Shown piece after piece: positions 9,865 through 17,360 of a stretch of DNA of 64,000 nt. A model generated the notes under the pieces. It was not told the origin of the DNA. It was given only the letters and a program-made list of their open reading frames with translations, and did no database searches. A program made the position numbers and the translations under genes. The DNA is from Listeria ivanovii subsp. ivanovii (GTDB lineage: Bacteria > Bacillota > Bacilli > Lactobacillales > Listeriaceae): positions 2,216,001-2,280,000 of the forward strand of contig NZ_LT906478.1 of the NCBI RefSeq assembly GCF_900187025.1, given 5' to 3'. How positions within the stretch are numbered: position 1 is the first letter of the stretch; each line of letters begins with the position of its first letter.

Positions 9865-11172
9865 TTACATCATCTCCTCGTTTCCAAAGGCATTCGTTTT
9901 CTTAAAGGCAATCATCGAAACCGTAATGACGATAATTGAAATAAGTAGCGTCACAGCAGCTGCTACAGCATATTGTGGCGAAGTACCTGTTGTTAATTTG
10001 TAAATCCATGAAATCAGGATATCGGTTGATCCTGCGCCTGCTCCGACACTCCCGGGACCACCTTCATTAAATAAGTATATAATCGAGAAGTTATTAAAGT
10101 TAAATGTATATTGTGTAATAAAAACTGGCGCTGTTACGAATAAAATCATTGGTAAAGTGATTTTACGGAAACGTTGAATCGCACTCGCTCCGTCAATTCT
10201 CGCAGCTTCATAAAGTTCACCAGGAATTGCTTGTAAGACTCCTGTAACCATGACATAAATATACGGGAATCCAAGCCACCCTTGAATACTAATTAATGCT
10301 ACTTTTGTCCAGAACGGATCTGTCTTCCAAGCAATTGCATTCATATCCACAAATGGCAAGTGATTCAGTAATGGAATGACTTGTGTATTAATCGCTCCGA
10401 TACTGTCATTAAACATATTCGAGAAACTCATAATCGTGATAAACGCTGGAACCGCCCAAGGAAGCAAGAAAACAACTCCGAATAAGCGTTTTCCCTTAAT
10501 AAAGCTCTGGTTGGCAACAATTGCCGTGAATACTCCAACAACAATTTGTAAAGAAGTCGCACAAATTGTCCAAACAAGCGTCCACGAAAATACGCTTAAG
10601 AAAGTATCACGATACGAACTCAAGAAGAAAATATTGAAAAAGTTCTTAAAACCGACCCAGTCAATCAAATTAGCTGGTGGAATATGATAAAAGTCGTAGT
10701 TAGTAAACGCCATGAAAAGTGTTACTAATACTGGGAAAATAATTACAAAAGTCATAACTAAGTATGCTGGTAAGGTTAGTAAGTACGGAAAACCTTTATC
10801 GAACATATTTTTTATAATAGCAAGTGCGGATCTATTAACAGTTTCTCCCAAGTTCCACTCTTTAGCCACACGTCTTGCATCAAAAATATTTATAAACCAA
10901 AAGCCTATAAATAGTAATGTCACAATTAATTGTAAAGTACCTTCAATCATTAAGAATAAGGAATGGTCAACACCTGGAACTGATCCAAGTGTGATCAGGC
11001 CAATAAGTGCATTTAGGCCGATTGTAAAGAATTCTATGATAAACAAAGCAAATAATGCGAAAAAGACAATCCCTTTAAAATTTTGCTTATTATAAAATTG
11101 ACCAAGCCCAGGAATGATTGATAACAAAGTCGCTTTACGAACACTTTTTATCTGTTTTTGTTCTAGTTTCAT
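9865..11172 (-). CDS. malF: Maltose/maltodextrin ABC permease MalF
   Basis: Second permease subunit, 435 residues. The first ~120 residues add extra helices (LLSIIPGLGQFYN, VFFALFALFIIEFF) before the core domain, as in Gram-positive MalF/MdxF proteins. The EAA loop reads YEAARIDGASAIQRFRKITL. Works with MalG and lipoprotein MalE to import maltose/maltodextrins. The 88-base gap after malE contains a strong GC-rich hairpin. Confidence 0.93.
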   Translation of the reverse strand: MKLEQKQIKSVRKATLLSIIPGLGQFYNKQNFKGIVFFALFALFIIEFFTIGLNALIGLITLGSVPGVDHSLFLMIEGTLQLIVTLLFIGFWFINIFDARRVAKEWNLGETVNRSALAIIKNMFDKGFPYLLTLPAYLVMTFVIIFPVLVTLFMAFTNYDFYHIPPANLIDWVGFKNFFNIFFLSSYRDTFLSVFSWTLVWTICATSLQIVVGVFTAIVANQSFIKGKRLFGVVFLLPWAVPAFITIMSFSNMFNDSIGAINTQVIPLLNHLPFVDMNAIAWKTDPFWTKVALISIQGWLGFPYIYVMVTGVLQAIPGELYEAARIDGASAIQRFRKITLPMILFVTAPVFITQYTFNFNNFSIIYLFNEGGPGSVGAGAGSTDILISWIYKLTTGTSPQYAVAAAVTLLISIIVITVSMIAFKKTNAFGNEEMM

Positions 11173-11215
11173 TTTGTTACCCTCAATTCTAGATATAGAT
11201 TCACTGACTAAGTTT

Positions 11216-11256
11216 AAAAAAATCCGGCGGGCGCGCTACCTATGCCCCGCCGAATC
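11216..11256 (-). terminator. GC-rich hairpin after malE
   Basis: Stem CGGCGGG/CCCGCCG extended by an A-T pair, then a run of seven Ts on the minus strand, directly after the malE stop. It has terminator form but lies inside the operon, so it probably causes partial termination or stabilises the malE message, giving more binding protein than permease. Confidence 0.75.
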
Positions 11257-11260
11257 TTTA

Positions 11261-12523
11261 TTATTTCGTGTATTTTTGTGTTACATTATCTTCTATTACT
11301 TTCACCGCATCGTCTGCTGATTGTTGCGGTGTTTTAGAACCAGACGCTGCATCAAACATTAGATTTTCTGCGCCAGTCCATACTTCCGACATTTCTGGAA
11401 TATTTGGCATTGGTTGTGCATTTTTATATTGTTCGATAACGGCATTAGTCAATTCATCATTTTTAGATTGTGCTGTGTCGCGTGCTTTTAAGTTTGCTGG
11501 TACTTCATTTGTCATATCATAAAGTGTTTCTTGATTTTCTTGGTTTGTTACATAATCTAACCATTTTTGAGCTACGTCTTTATTTTTAGAATAGTTACTT
11601 ACAACCCAGCCTTTACCACCTGCAAACGGAGAATATTCTTTACCATTATCAAGTGTTGGGATTTTTGCTACACCATAATTAATTTTTGCTTCTTTATAGT
11701 TAGCCGCTGACCATGGTCCACCTAAGATTGCTGCTGTTTTTCCTTTGACAAATTGGTCTTGGATGAAGTCATCTGCACTCTTATTATCTTGCATTCCTTT
11801 TGGCCATACATCTTGGAACCATTTAGTTGCATAAGTAATTCCTTCAACAGAACCTTTATTGTTTAAGCCAATATCTTTTGGATTAGTACCTTCATCGCCG
11901 AAAACATAACCACCATATCCTGCAAGAAGACCGTAAGAGAAGTAGAAGTCAGTCCATTTAGCTAAGAAACCAGTGTTTTTACCTTTTTCAGAAGTGAAAG
12001 CAAAGCGAGGATCTTTAGCTAATGTTTCTAAGTCGTTAAAAGTTTCAGGAGCTTTATCAAGCAAGTCTTTATTATAGTAAAGAACTAATGTTTCAATAAT
12101 TGCTGGAGCACCGTAAATTTTATCATCAATGGTTACTTGTTTTTGATCTTTTTTATCATAATCAGCTTTATTATCAAGCTTCACTTCTGCCAAGTGCCCT
12201 TGTTGTCCAAGACTGCCGATTCTATCAAAAGCAGACATCATAACGTCTGGTGCAGTACCAGCAGGACCATCAAGTGGAAGTGCTTCAAGTGTTTCAAACA
12301 TATCTTTTTCCACTACTTTTACTTTTACATTGTTATCACTTTCAAAGTCACCTTTTATCTTGTTCACGTAGTCTTTGTAACCTGCGTCAACAGAAACAGT
12401 CAGTGTTTTTTCACCGTCAGACGAGCCCGATTTACTAGTATCTTTTCCACCACCACATGCTGCTAAGCTTAAAGCCATTACTAAAACCGCTGAAACTATT
12501 CCCACTTTTTTAAAACGCTTCAT
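11261..12523 (-). CDS. malE: Maltose/maltodextrin-binding lipoprotein MalE
   Basis: Substrate-binding lipoprotein of the ABC importer, anchored outside the membrane. The signal peptide ends in the lipobox LAAC (Cys23), followed by a Gly/Ser/Lys-rich tether. Mature sequence shows the family 1 solute-binding signature FVKGKTAAILGGPWSAANY and FAGGKGWVVSNYSKN. Length 420 residues is standard. It is the first gene of the operon and lies behind a promoter overlapped by a cre site and preceded by a LacI-type inverted repeat. Specificity for maltose or longer maltodextrins is inferred from malP and the GH13 enzyme. Confidence 0.93.
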   Translation of the reverse strand: MKRFKKVGIVSAVLVMALSLAACGGGKDTSKSGSSDGEKTLTVSVDAGYKDYVNKIKGDFESDNNVKVKVVEKDMFETLEALPLDGPAGTAPDVMMSAFDRIGSLGQQGHLAEVKLDNKADYDKKDQKQVTIDDKIYGAPAIIETLVLYYNKDLLDKAPETFNDLETLAKDPRFAFTSEKGKNTGFLAKWTDFYFSYGLLAGYGGYVFGDEGTNPKDIGLNNKGSVEGITYATKWFQDVWPKGMQDNKSADDFIQDQFVKGKTAAILGGPWSAANYKEAKINYGVAKIPTLDNGKEYSPFAGGKGWVVSNYSKNKDVAQKWLDYVTNQENQETLYDMTNEVPANLKARDTAQSKNDELTNAVIEQYKNAQPMPNIPEMSEVWTGAENLMFDAASGSKTPQQSADDAVKVIEDNVTQKYTK

Positions 12524-12614
12524 CTACTTTTCCTCCTTTTTATGAAAAAAGTCGCTCTATCTGCCTGATCTATTGGTCCCTTCTTTTTTCAATTCTTTTT
12601 CCAAGTTTGTGAAT

Positions 12615-12626
12615 TAGGTTAACCTA
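12615..12626 (-). promoter_or_regulatory. Palindrome at the malE transcription start
   Basis: Perfect 12-base palindrome TAGGTTAACCTA located at the predicted start point of malE transcription. Could be a repressor operator, but it does not match the inverted repeat upstream of the promoter; function is inferred only from position. Confidence 0.35.
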
Positions 12627-12633
12627 TGCATTT

Positions 12634-12663
12634 ATTATATGCTGATACCGAAAGCGTTTTCAA
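12634..12663 (-). promoter_or_regulatory. malE operon promoter with overlapping cre site
   Basis: Minus-strand -35 TTGAAA (12658-12663), 18-base spacer and -10 TATAAT (12634-12639). A catabolite-responsive element CCGAAAGCGTTTTCAA (12648-12663, 14 of 16 to the consensus) covers the spacer and -35. CcpA binding there would repress the operon in glucose. Confidence 0.85.
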
Positions 12664-12675
12664 GAAGATTTCACA

Positions 12676-12689
12676 TGTTACCGATAACA
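12676..12689 (-). promoter_or_regulatory. Maltose regulon operator (inverted repeat)
   Basis: TGTTACCGATAACA is an inverted repeat with the central CG typical of LacI-family operators. It lies 12 bases upstream of the malE -35. The same motif (one arm differing) lies exactly 12 bases upstream of the GH13 -35. The LacI-type protein encoded at 15422-16387 is the natural candidate to bind it. Confidence 0.7.
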
Positions 12690-12734
12690 ACATTTTTCTA
12701 AACAATATGTGAAAAATTCCTATACTATGCGGAT

Positions 12735-14510
12735 TTAGCTGTTTTCTTTGATAACAAGAAATCCTTTACCTGGTACGATGAGGTTTTCAGATACAACTTG
12801 ATTATTCCAAATATCCGTCGCTTGCTTCTCCAATGATATTGTGAAATCTTGATTTTCTACTGCTTGATTGAAAAGGAAATAAAGTTTTTCACCATTTAGT
12901 TCTCGTGTAAACGCCGTGATTCCAGTTTCGCTACTTGCCATAAGCCATGTTAATTCCCCGGATGTGATAATTTCCTGATTTTCTTTTCTTAGTGCAATGA
13001 GTTTTTTGGTGAAAGTAAGCATATCTTGATTTTGTTTCGTTTCGTCCCATTCCATACATTTACGACAACCTGGATCATTCCCACCATCCATACCAATCTC
13101 TGTCCCGTAATAAATGCACGGCGAACCAGTATGCGCGAACATAAATGCTAAAGCTTGTTTTACTTTATCACTATCGTTATTTGCTCTAGTAAGTATCCTA
13201 GCTGTATCATGACTGTCTAACATATTGAACATGACTTCATTTACTTGGTTTGGATAGCGCATATATTGCTCATTAATTCCTGAAAGCATTTGTTCAGGCG
13301 TGATTTTCTCCTCAATAAAGTTTTCGATAATAGTTTGTGTAAATGGATAGTTCATCACTGCATGGAATTCATCTCCAAGCAACCAAATCCATGAATCATG
13401 CCAAATTTCACCTAAAATATAAATATCTTCTTTTTCCGCTTGAACTGCCTTTTTGAATTCTTTCCAAAATGCATGATCCACCTCATTAGCTACGTCTAAA
13501 CGCCAACCGTCAATATCAAATTCGCGAATCCAATAAGTCGCAATATCAAGCAAATACGCTTGTACTTCTGAATTAGCCGTATTTAATTTTGGCATATGCG
13601 TTGTAAAAGCAAACGTATCATAAGAAAGTGTTGGTTCTCCCTCGATATTACCATTTTCATTTTGGCGAACAGGGAAACTGTGAATATGGAACCAATCGCG
13701 GTAACGAGATTTCTCTTCTTTTTCCACAACATCTTGCCATTCAGCAGACGTATCTCCAATATGATTAAATACAGCGTCTAGCATAATTCGAATACCACGT
13801 TTATGCGCTTCCTGTACTAATTTTCTAAATGCCTCTTTATCGCCAAAATGTGGATCAATTTTTTTATAATCAATCGTGTCGTATTTATGGTTCGTTGGTG
13901 CTTCAAAAACCGGTGTCAAATACACACCATTAATTCCTAATTCTACTAAGTAATCTAAATGCTGGATAATTCCTTCAATGTCTCCACCAAAAAAGTCTGT
14001 CGTGCTTGGCTCCTTACTTCCCCATGGCAGAGCATTTTCTGGTGAGATACTTGGATTCCCATTTGTAAAACGTTCTGGGAAAATTTGATACCAAATCGTA
14101 TTACCAACCCATTCAGGCGCGGTAAAAGTATCTACTGCATGGATAAACGGAAATTTGAAGTAATAATCCATCGTACCTAAGTTTGCTTCCGTTGCTTCAA
14201 AAAAGCCACGACCGCCGTAAAAGATAGTTTCTCCTTCTTTATCAGTAAGCAAAAAGCCATACTGCAAACGTCTATGTTCTGGTGTTACTGGAATAAACCA
14301 ATAATCATGCTCTTCTGTTTCTGCAATTTTTCGCATTGCATAAGACTTGCTCTGCCACTTTTCGTCTTTCCATAAATAAGGGTCGGCAGCAATTAAAGTA
14401 ACTTCGCTAATATCCAATCGTTTCGTCCTAATCCGAATATGTAGTGTTTTAGCATCATAACTATAAGCATAGCTACTAGCCGGTTGATGATAAATTCCTG
14501 CTTTTTCCAT
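12735..14510 (-). CDS. GH13 neopullulanase / maltogenic amylase
   Basis: A 591-residue cytoplasmic alpha-amylase family enzyme with the domain order N-terminal CBM34-like beta domain (1-120), (beta/alpha)8 barrel and C-terminal beta domain. The GH13 regions are intact: DAVFNH (245-250), GWRLDVANE with nucleophile Asp339, LGEIWH with acid Glu368, and LDSHD with Asp435. The CBM34 domain and YQIFPERFTNGN motif mark the neopullulanase/cyclomaltodextrinase/maltogenic amylase subfamily, which cuts maltodextrins to maltose for the phosphorylase. No signal peptide. It has its own promoter with cre and operator. Confidence 0.92.
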   Translation of the reverse strand: MEKAGIYHQPASSYAYSYDAKTLHIRIRTKRLDISEVTLIAADPYLWKDEKWQSKSYAMRKIAETEEHDYWFIPVTPEHRRLQYGFLLTDKEGETIFYGGRGFFEATEANLGTMDYYFKFPFIHAVDTFTAPEWVGNTIWYQIFPERFTNGNPSISPENALPWGSKEPSTTDFFGGDIEGIIQHLDYLVELGINGVYLTPVFEAPTNHKYDTIDYKKIDPHFGDKEAFRKLVQEAHKRGIRIMLDAVFNHIGDTSAEWQDVVEKEEKSRYRDWFHIHSFPVRQNENGNIEGEPTLSYDTFAFTTHMPKLNTANSEVQAYLLDIATYWIREFDIDGWRLDVANEVDHAFWKEFKKAVQAEKEDIYILGEIWHDSWIWLLGDEFHAVMNYPFTQTIIENFIEEKITPEQMLSGINEQYMRYPNQVNEVMFNMLDSHDTARILTRANNDSDKVKQALAFMFAHTGSPCIYYGTEIGMDGGNDPGCRKCMEWDETKQNQDMLTFTKKLIALRKENQEIITSGELTWLMASSETGITAFTRELNGEKLYFLFNQAVENQDFTISLEKQATDIWNNQVVSENLIVPGKGFLVIKENS

Positions 14511-14546
14511 TTCTTCTCCTCCTATTTCCCCTGTTCGTTCTATTTC

Positions 14547-14576
14547 AAATTAGCATTTTCAGTAAAGCGTTTGCAA
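14547..14576 (-). promoter_or_regulatory. GH13 amylase promoter with overlapping cre site
   Basis: Minus-strand -35 TTGCAA (14571-14576), 18-base spacer, TGC-extended -10 TAATTT (14547-14552). A cre-like sequence AGTAAAGCGTTTGCAA (14561-14576, 13 of 16) covers the spacer and -35, the same layout as the malE promoter. Confidence 0.75.
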
Positions 14577-14588
14577 CCTTTTCTCGCT

Positions 14589-14602
14589 CGTTAACGGTAA
14601 CA
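14589..14602 (-). promoter_or_regulatory. Maltose regulon operator, second copy
   Basis: CGTTAACGGTAACA, the reverse complement of TGTTACCGTTAACG, closely matches the malE operator and lies 12 bases beyond the -35 of the GH13 promoter, an identical distance. Confidence 0.68.
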
Positions 14603-14667
14603 AAATTTCTGCACATAAAAAAACATATTTATAGAAGCTATCCATCCTTACGTGACAATTTAGTAAC

Positions 14668-14696
14668 TTTACTGTTTCAAAAGAACAAGCTATAAT
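14668..14696 (+). promoter_or_regulatory. Promoter of the CPBP protease gene
   Basis: TTTACT (14668-14673), 17-base spacer, perfect TATAAT (14691-14696), about 50 bases before the start of the plus-strand membrane protease gene. Confidence 0.75.
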
Positions 14697-14746
14697 ATTC
14701 TAGCTAAGCAAATGCTTGAAAAAACAGTTTTTAAAAGGAGGATATA

Positions 14747-15385
14747 ATGGAAAATCCATTAAATGTTAAAAAACAAGGTTATTGGTTATTCTCCAGCGCA
14801 TTACTAATTGGGATACTTTATCAGCTTTTGCCATATATCATTTCCAACATCGCTACCCTAGAATTCATTGGCGCTTATTTTAACGCATTTTTTATGGGAA
14901 TTATTGCTTATATTATTTTAAAAGCAGAGTTCTTGAATTGGTTTAAACATTTCAGCTTTAAATGGCTTCTAATTGGAGCACCATCATTAATTATTATCAG
15001 CACTGTTTTCAGCTTTATTTGGGCCTTTATCTCTGGCGGGGGCATAGCAGAAAACAGCATCAATAGTGTGCTTAGTTGGTCTTATTTACTACAATATATT
15101 CCATTTATGCTACTCGGTGAGGAATTACTATCCATCAGCTTATTATATGCCGCTTGGAAAAAGTGGAACTGGAAATTTTGGCAAGCTTCCTTGTTATGTT
15201 CCTTACTTTTCGCAGCATGGCATTTATCTGCATATGATTATAACTTATTGCAATGTATCATTACCCTCGCACCTGCTCGATTAGTTCTAAATTACTTGTT
15301 TAAAAAAAGCAACTCCATTTGGGTTACTTTCCTTGTTCATTTAATATTCGATACATTTGCTTTCTTACCAATACTACTAAAATAA
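14747..15385 (+). CDS. CPBP (CAAX/Abi) family intramembrane metalloprotease
   Basis: A 212-residue integral membrane protein with six or seven hydrophobic helices. Three short motifs of the CPBP family are present: the glutamate pair in LLGEELLS, FAAWH and HLIFD near the C-terminus, supplying the glutamate and histidine active-site residues. The arginine of the classical EExxxR motif is not seen. Members process prenylated or bacteriocin-related peptides or have immunity roles; no substrate can be named here. Ribosome site AAAAGGAGG precedes the ATG. Monocistronic, convergent with the LacI-type gene. Confidence 0.8.
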   Translation: MENPLNVKKQGYWLFSSALLIGILYQLLPYIISNIATLEFIGAYFNAFFMGIIAYIILKAEFLNWFKHFSFKWLLIGAPSLIIISTVFSFIWAFISGGGIAENSINSVLSWSYLLQYIPFMLLGEELLSISLLYAAWKKWNWKFWQASLLCSLLFAAWHLSAYDYNLLQCIITLAPARLVLNYLFKKSNSIWVTFLVHLIFDTFAFLPILLK

Positions 15386-15387
15386 AT

Positions 15388-15420
15388 AAAGCGCTTGGAC
15401 TAAGGGTCCTAGCGCTTTTT
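15388..15420. terminator. Bidirectional terminator
   Basis: Stem AAGCGCTTGGAC paired with GGTCCTAGCGCTT (one mismatch), A-rich before and T-rich after, between the convergent CPBP and LacI-type genes. Confidence 0.85.
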
Positions 15421-15421
15421 A

Positions 15422-16387
15422 CTACTCTTCTTTTCCAGTTGTCGATGCCCGTATCAGTAATTCAGGAGTAAATAATAAGTTTCCTTGAGGTTTCCCGTGA
15501 TCATTAATTTTTGCAAGTAACATTTTCGCAAGTTCTTCTCCCATTTCTACTACAGGTGAACGAACAGTAGTAATTTTTGGTGAAGAAATTCTGTCTAAAA
15601 ATACACCATCAAATCCTGTTACAGCAATATTTTCACCAAAACGCCGACCAAATGCAGCAGCTGCACGCACCACACCAATGGCAATCCGATCTGATGCGCA
15701 AACAATAGCAATTTTTTCTGAGTTATATCGTAATAATTCAAATGCTTTTTCTTCTGCCACACTAGAACTATTTGCAATAAAATAACTTTCTGGCTGTAAA
15801 TAATGATCTTTCACAACCTCTTCATAACCCTCTAAACGTGACTTCATAAACTGTTCATCTAATAAATCAATTCCTAAAAATACCACACGCGAAAACCCAA
15901 TTTCGATCATATGCGCTGTCGCAAGCGCTGTTCCTTTTTTATTATCCACATCAATCGAATCATAACCTCGCTTGTTTTCGCCATAAAAAATAACAGGCTT
16001 ATCAATATCTAAAAGGCCCATGTCATAATCTTTATCACGTATTCCAGTAACAATTAGTCCATCATAGGCGCCAATATTTCTAGAACGTTGAGTAACCAGT
16101 TGGAGTGAATAGTAATATTTATCAAGTTCTCTACTAATTCCGGTTAATAAATTCATATAATAAGGTTCTACTGTATCAATTTCTTCTAAAATTAAAAATT
16201 TAATTACTTGTGTCCTATTTTGAACAAGCGCCCGAGCAGCATAATTTGGCACATACTCTAACGCTTCCATTGCACTATAAACAAGCATTTTCAGTTCATC
16301 TGAAACTTGGTCTGGATGATTAATAACCCGTGAAACTGTCATTTTGGAGACATTTGCCCGTTTCGCAACATCTGCTAAAGTTGCCAT
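15422..16387 (-). CDS. LacI/GalR family transcriptional regulator, probable maltose regulator
   Basis: A 321-residue regulator with an N-terminal LacI helix-turn-helix (TLADVAKRANVSKMTVSRVIN) and a periplasmic-binding-protein-like effector domain (DGLIVTGIRDKDYD, IGFSRVVFLGID, TGFDGVFLDR, TTVRSPVVEMGEELA). I start at the ATG at 16387 behind GGAGGAGG; the reading frame extends 28 codons further upstream without a ribosome site. Its position beside the maltose genes and the LacI-style inverted repeats upstream of malE and the amylase make it the likely regulator of that regulon. The operators lie upstream of the -35 boxes, so it may activate rather than repress. Confidence 0.88.
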   Translation of the reverse strand: MATLADVAKRANVSKMTVSRVINHPDQVSDELKMLVYSAMEALEYVPNYAARALVQNRTQVIKFLILEEIDTVEPYYMNLLTGISRELDKYYYSLQLVTQRSRNIGAYDGLIVTGIRDKDYDMGLLDIDKPVIFYGENKRGYDSIDVDNKKGTALATAHMIEIGFSRVVFLGIDLLDEQFMKSRLEGYEEVVKDHYLQPESYFIANSSSVAEEKAFELLRYNSEKIAIVCASDRIAIGVVRAAAAFGRRFGENIAVTGFDGVFLDRISSPKITTVRSPVVEMGEELAKMLLAKINDHGKPQGNLLFTPELLIRASTTGKEE

Positions 16388-16525
16388 CTCCAACCTCCTC
16401 CATTCATAATCTTTCTTATTGTACCATCTTTTCCACAAAAAAAAATATGTATTAACCAACAAAAAAAGCATTCCTACAAAAAATGCAAAAATGCTTGGTT
16501 CATTTTAATTATGTAATGACTCACT

Positions 16526-16762
16526 TTATAGTGTTTGCCACTTTTTTTGAGAAACTCTTCTCGCTTTTGCCTGTTGATAAGTTTTTAAAAGCATTCTAAG
16601 TAATTGATGTGCACCACCAATGATAATTCCAATCACTGTAGCCACGAGCGTAGTTGTCAGAAAACTAACAAATGGAAAAGTAGTTGCATTCATTGCAGCA
16701 ATTCCCAATATGAAAACGATAATAGTAGGTAGTACATAATACCTAACATCCTGTTCCTGCAT
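16526..16762 (-). CDS. Small two-helix membrane protein
   Basis: A 78-residue hypothetical protein with two hydrophobic helices (VLPTIIVFILGIAAM; FLTTTLVATVIGIIIGGAHQLL) and a basic C-terminal tail (AKARRVSQKKW), predicted with the tail inside. Ribosome site AAAGGAGCG fits the ATG. It has its own good sigma-A promoter. No family recognised. Confidence 0.75.
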   Translation of the reverse strand: MQEQDVRYYVLPTIIVFILGIAAMNATTFPFVSFLTTTLVATVIGIIIGGAHQLLRMLLKTYQQAKARRVSQKKWQTL

Positions 16763-16807
16763 ACAAAGCGCTCCTTTACTAACATAATTACTCCATCAAC
16801 TAAAGAA

Positions 16808-16836
16808 ATTATAACGCGAAAACTGGCTTTTTTCAA
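16808..16836 (-). promoter_or_regulatory. Sigma-A promoter of the small membrane protein
   Basis: Minus strand TTGAAA (16831-16836), 17-base spacer, perfect TATAAT (16808-16813), about 45 bases before the 78-codon gene. Confidence 0.82.
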
Positions 16837-17306
16837 GGCTTCGATTGATTATCAGTTGTCTCAAAAAAATATGCAAATTGCTGTATATAGCGCTTTCTTA
16901 ACACCCTTCAAACCCACTCAGCCTGAATTCATCAAAAAGAAAAATTTGTTACCACTTTGTAACATTACTTATGACCTTTTTCTCATTTTTAATCTTATTA
17001 ATATTTATTCACATTTTTATATAAGTATTACAAACACGCTCCCATTTAAGCGCAAATTAGTTTTATTTTGCTAATATCATATACAAATCTTACTAACCTT
17101 TTTCAAAAAATAAAAAAGAGCTCCGCTCCCATTGTATAAAAAAAGTCATCCCCGTTAAAATTTTGATTTTCATTTCAATGATTACTTTCCTTTTCTCTTT
17201 TTCTTTAAGCAAAAAAGAGATTTTCTTTGTCGTTTTACTTTTAAAATGGATTTTTACCATTTTTACAAATTCACTAATTATCGCTATGCTTAGATTGTTC
17301 CATTAT
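16837..17306. other. AT-rich intergenic region without a convincing gene
   Basis: About 470 bases with no frame having a ribosome site and protein-like composition. One feature stands out: inverted repeat TGTTAC-N6-GTAACA at 16947-16964, operator-like but about 110 bases from the nearest promoter. A short GAGC-tcc-GCTC hairpin with flanking A-runs occurs near 17117-17128. Two frames of about 70 codons on the plus strand look like chance openings. Confidence 0.5.
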
Positions 17307-17355
17307 AAAAAACGAAAGAGCGTCCCTCTTCCCCCGAAGCGCTCTTCCGTTTTTC
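17307..17355 (-). terminator. Terminator of kimA
   Basis: Stem AAAACGAAAGAGCG pairing with CGCTCTTCCGTTTT around a pyrimidine-rich loop, T-run on the minus strand directly after the kimA stop. Confidence 0.85.
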
Positions 17356-17360
17356 TCTCG

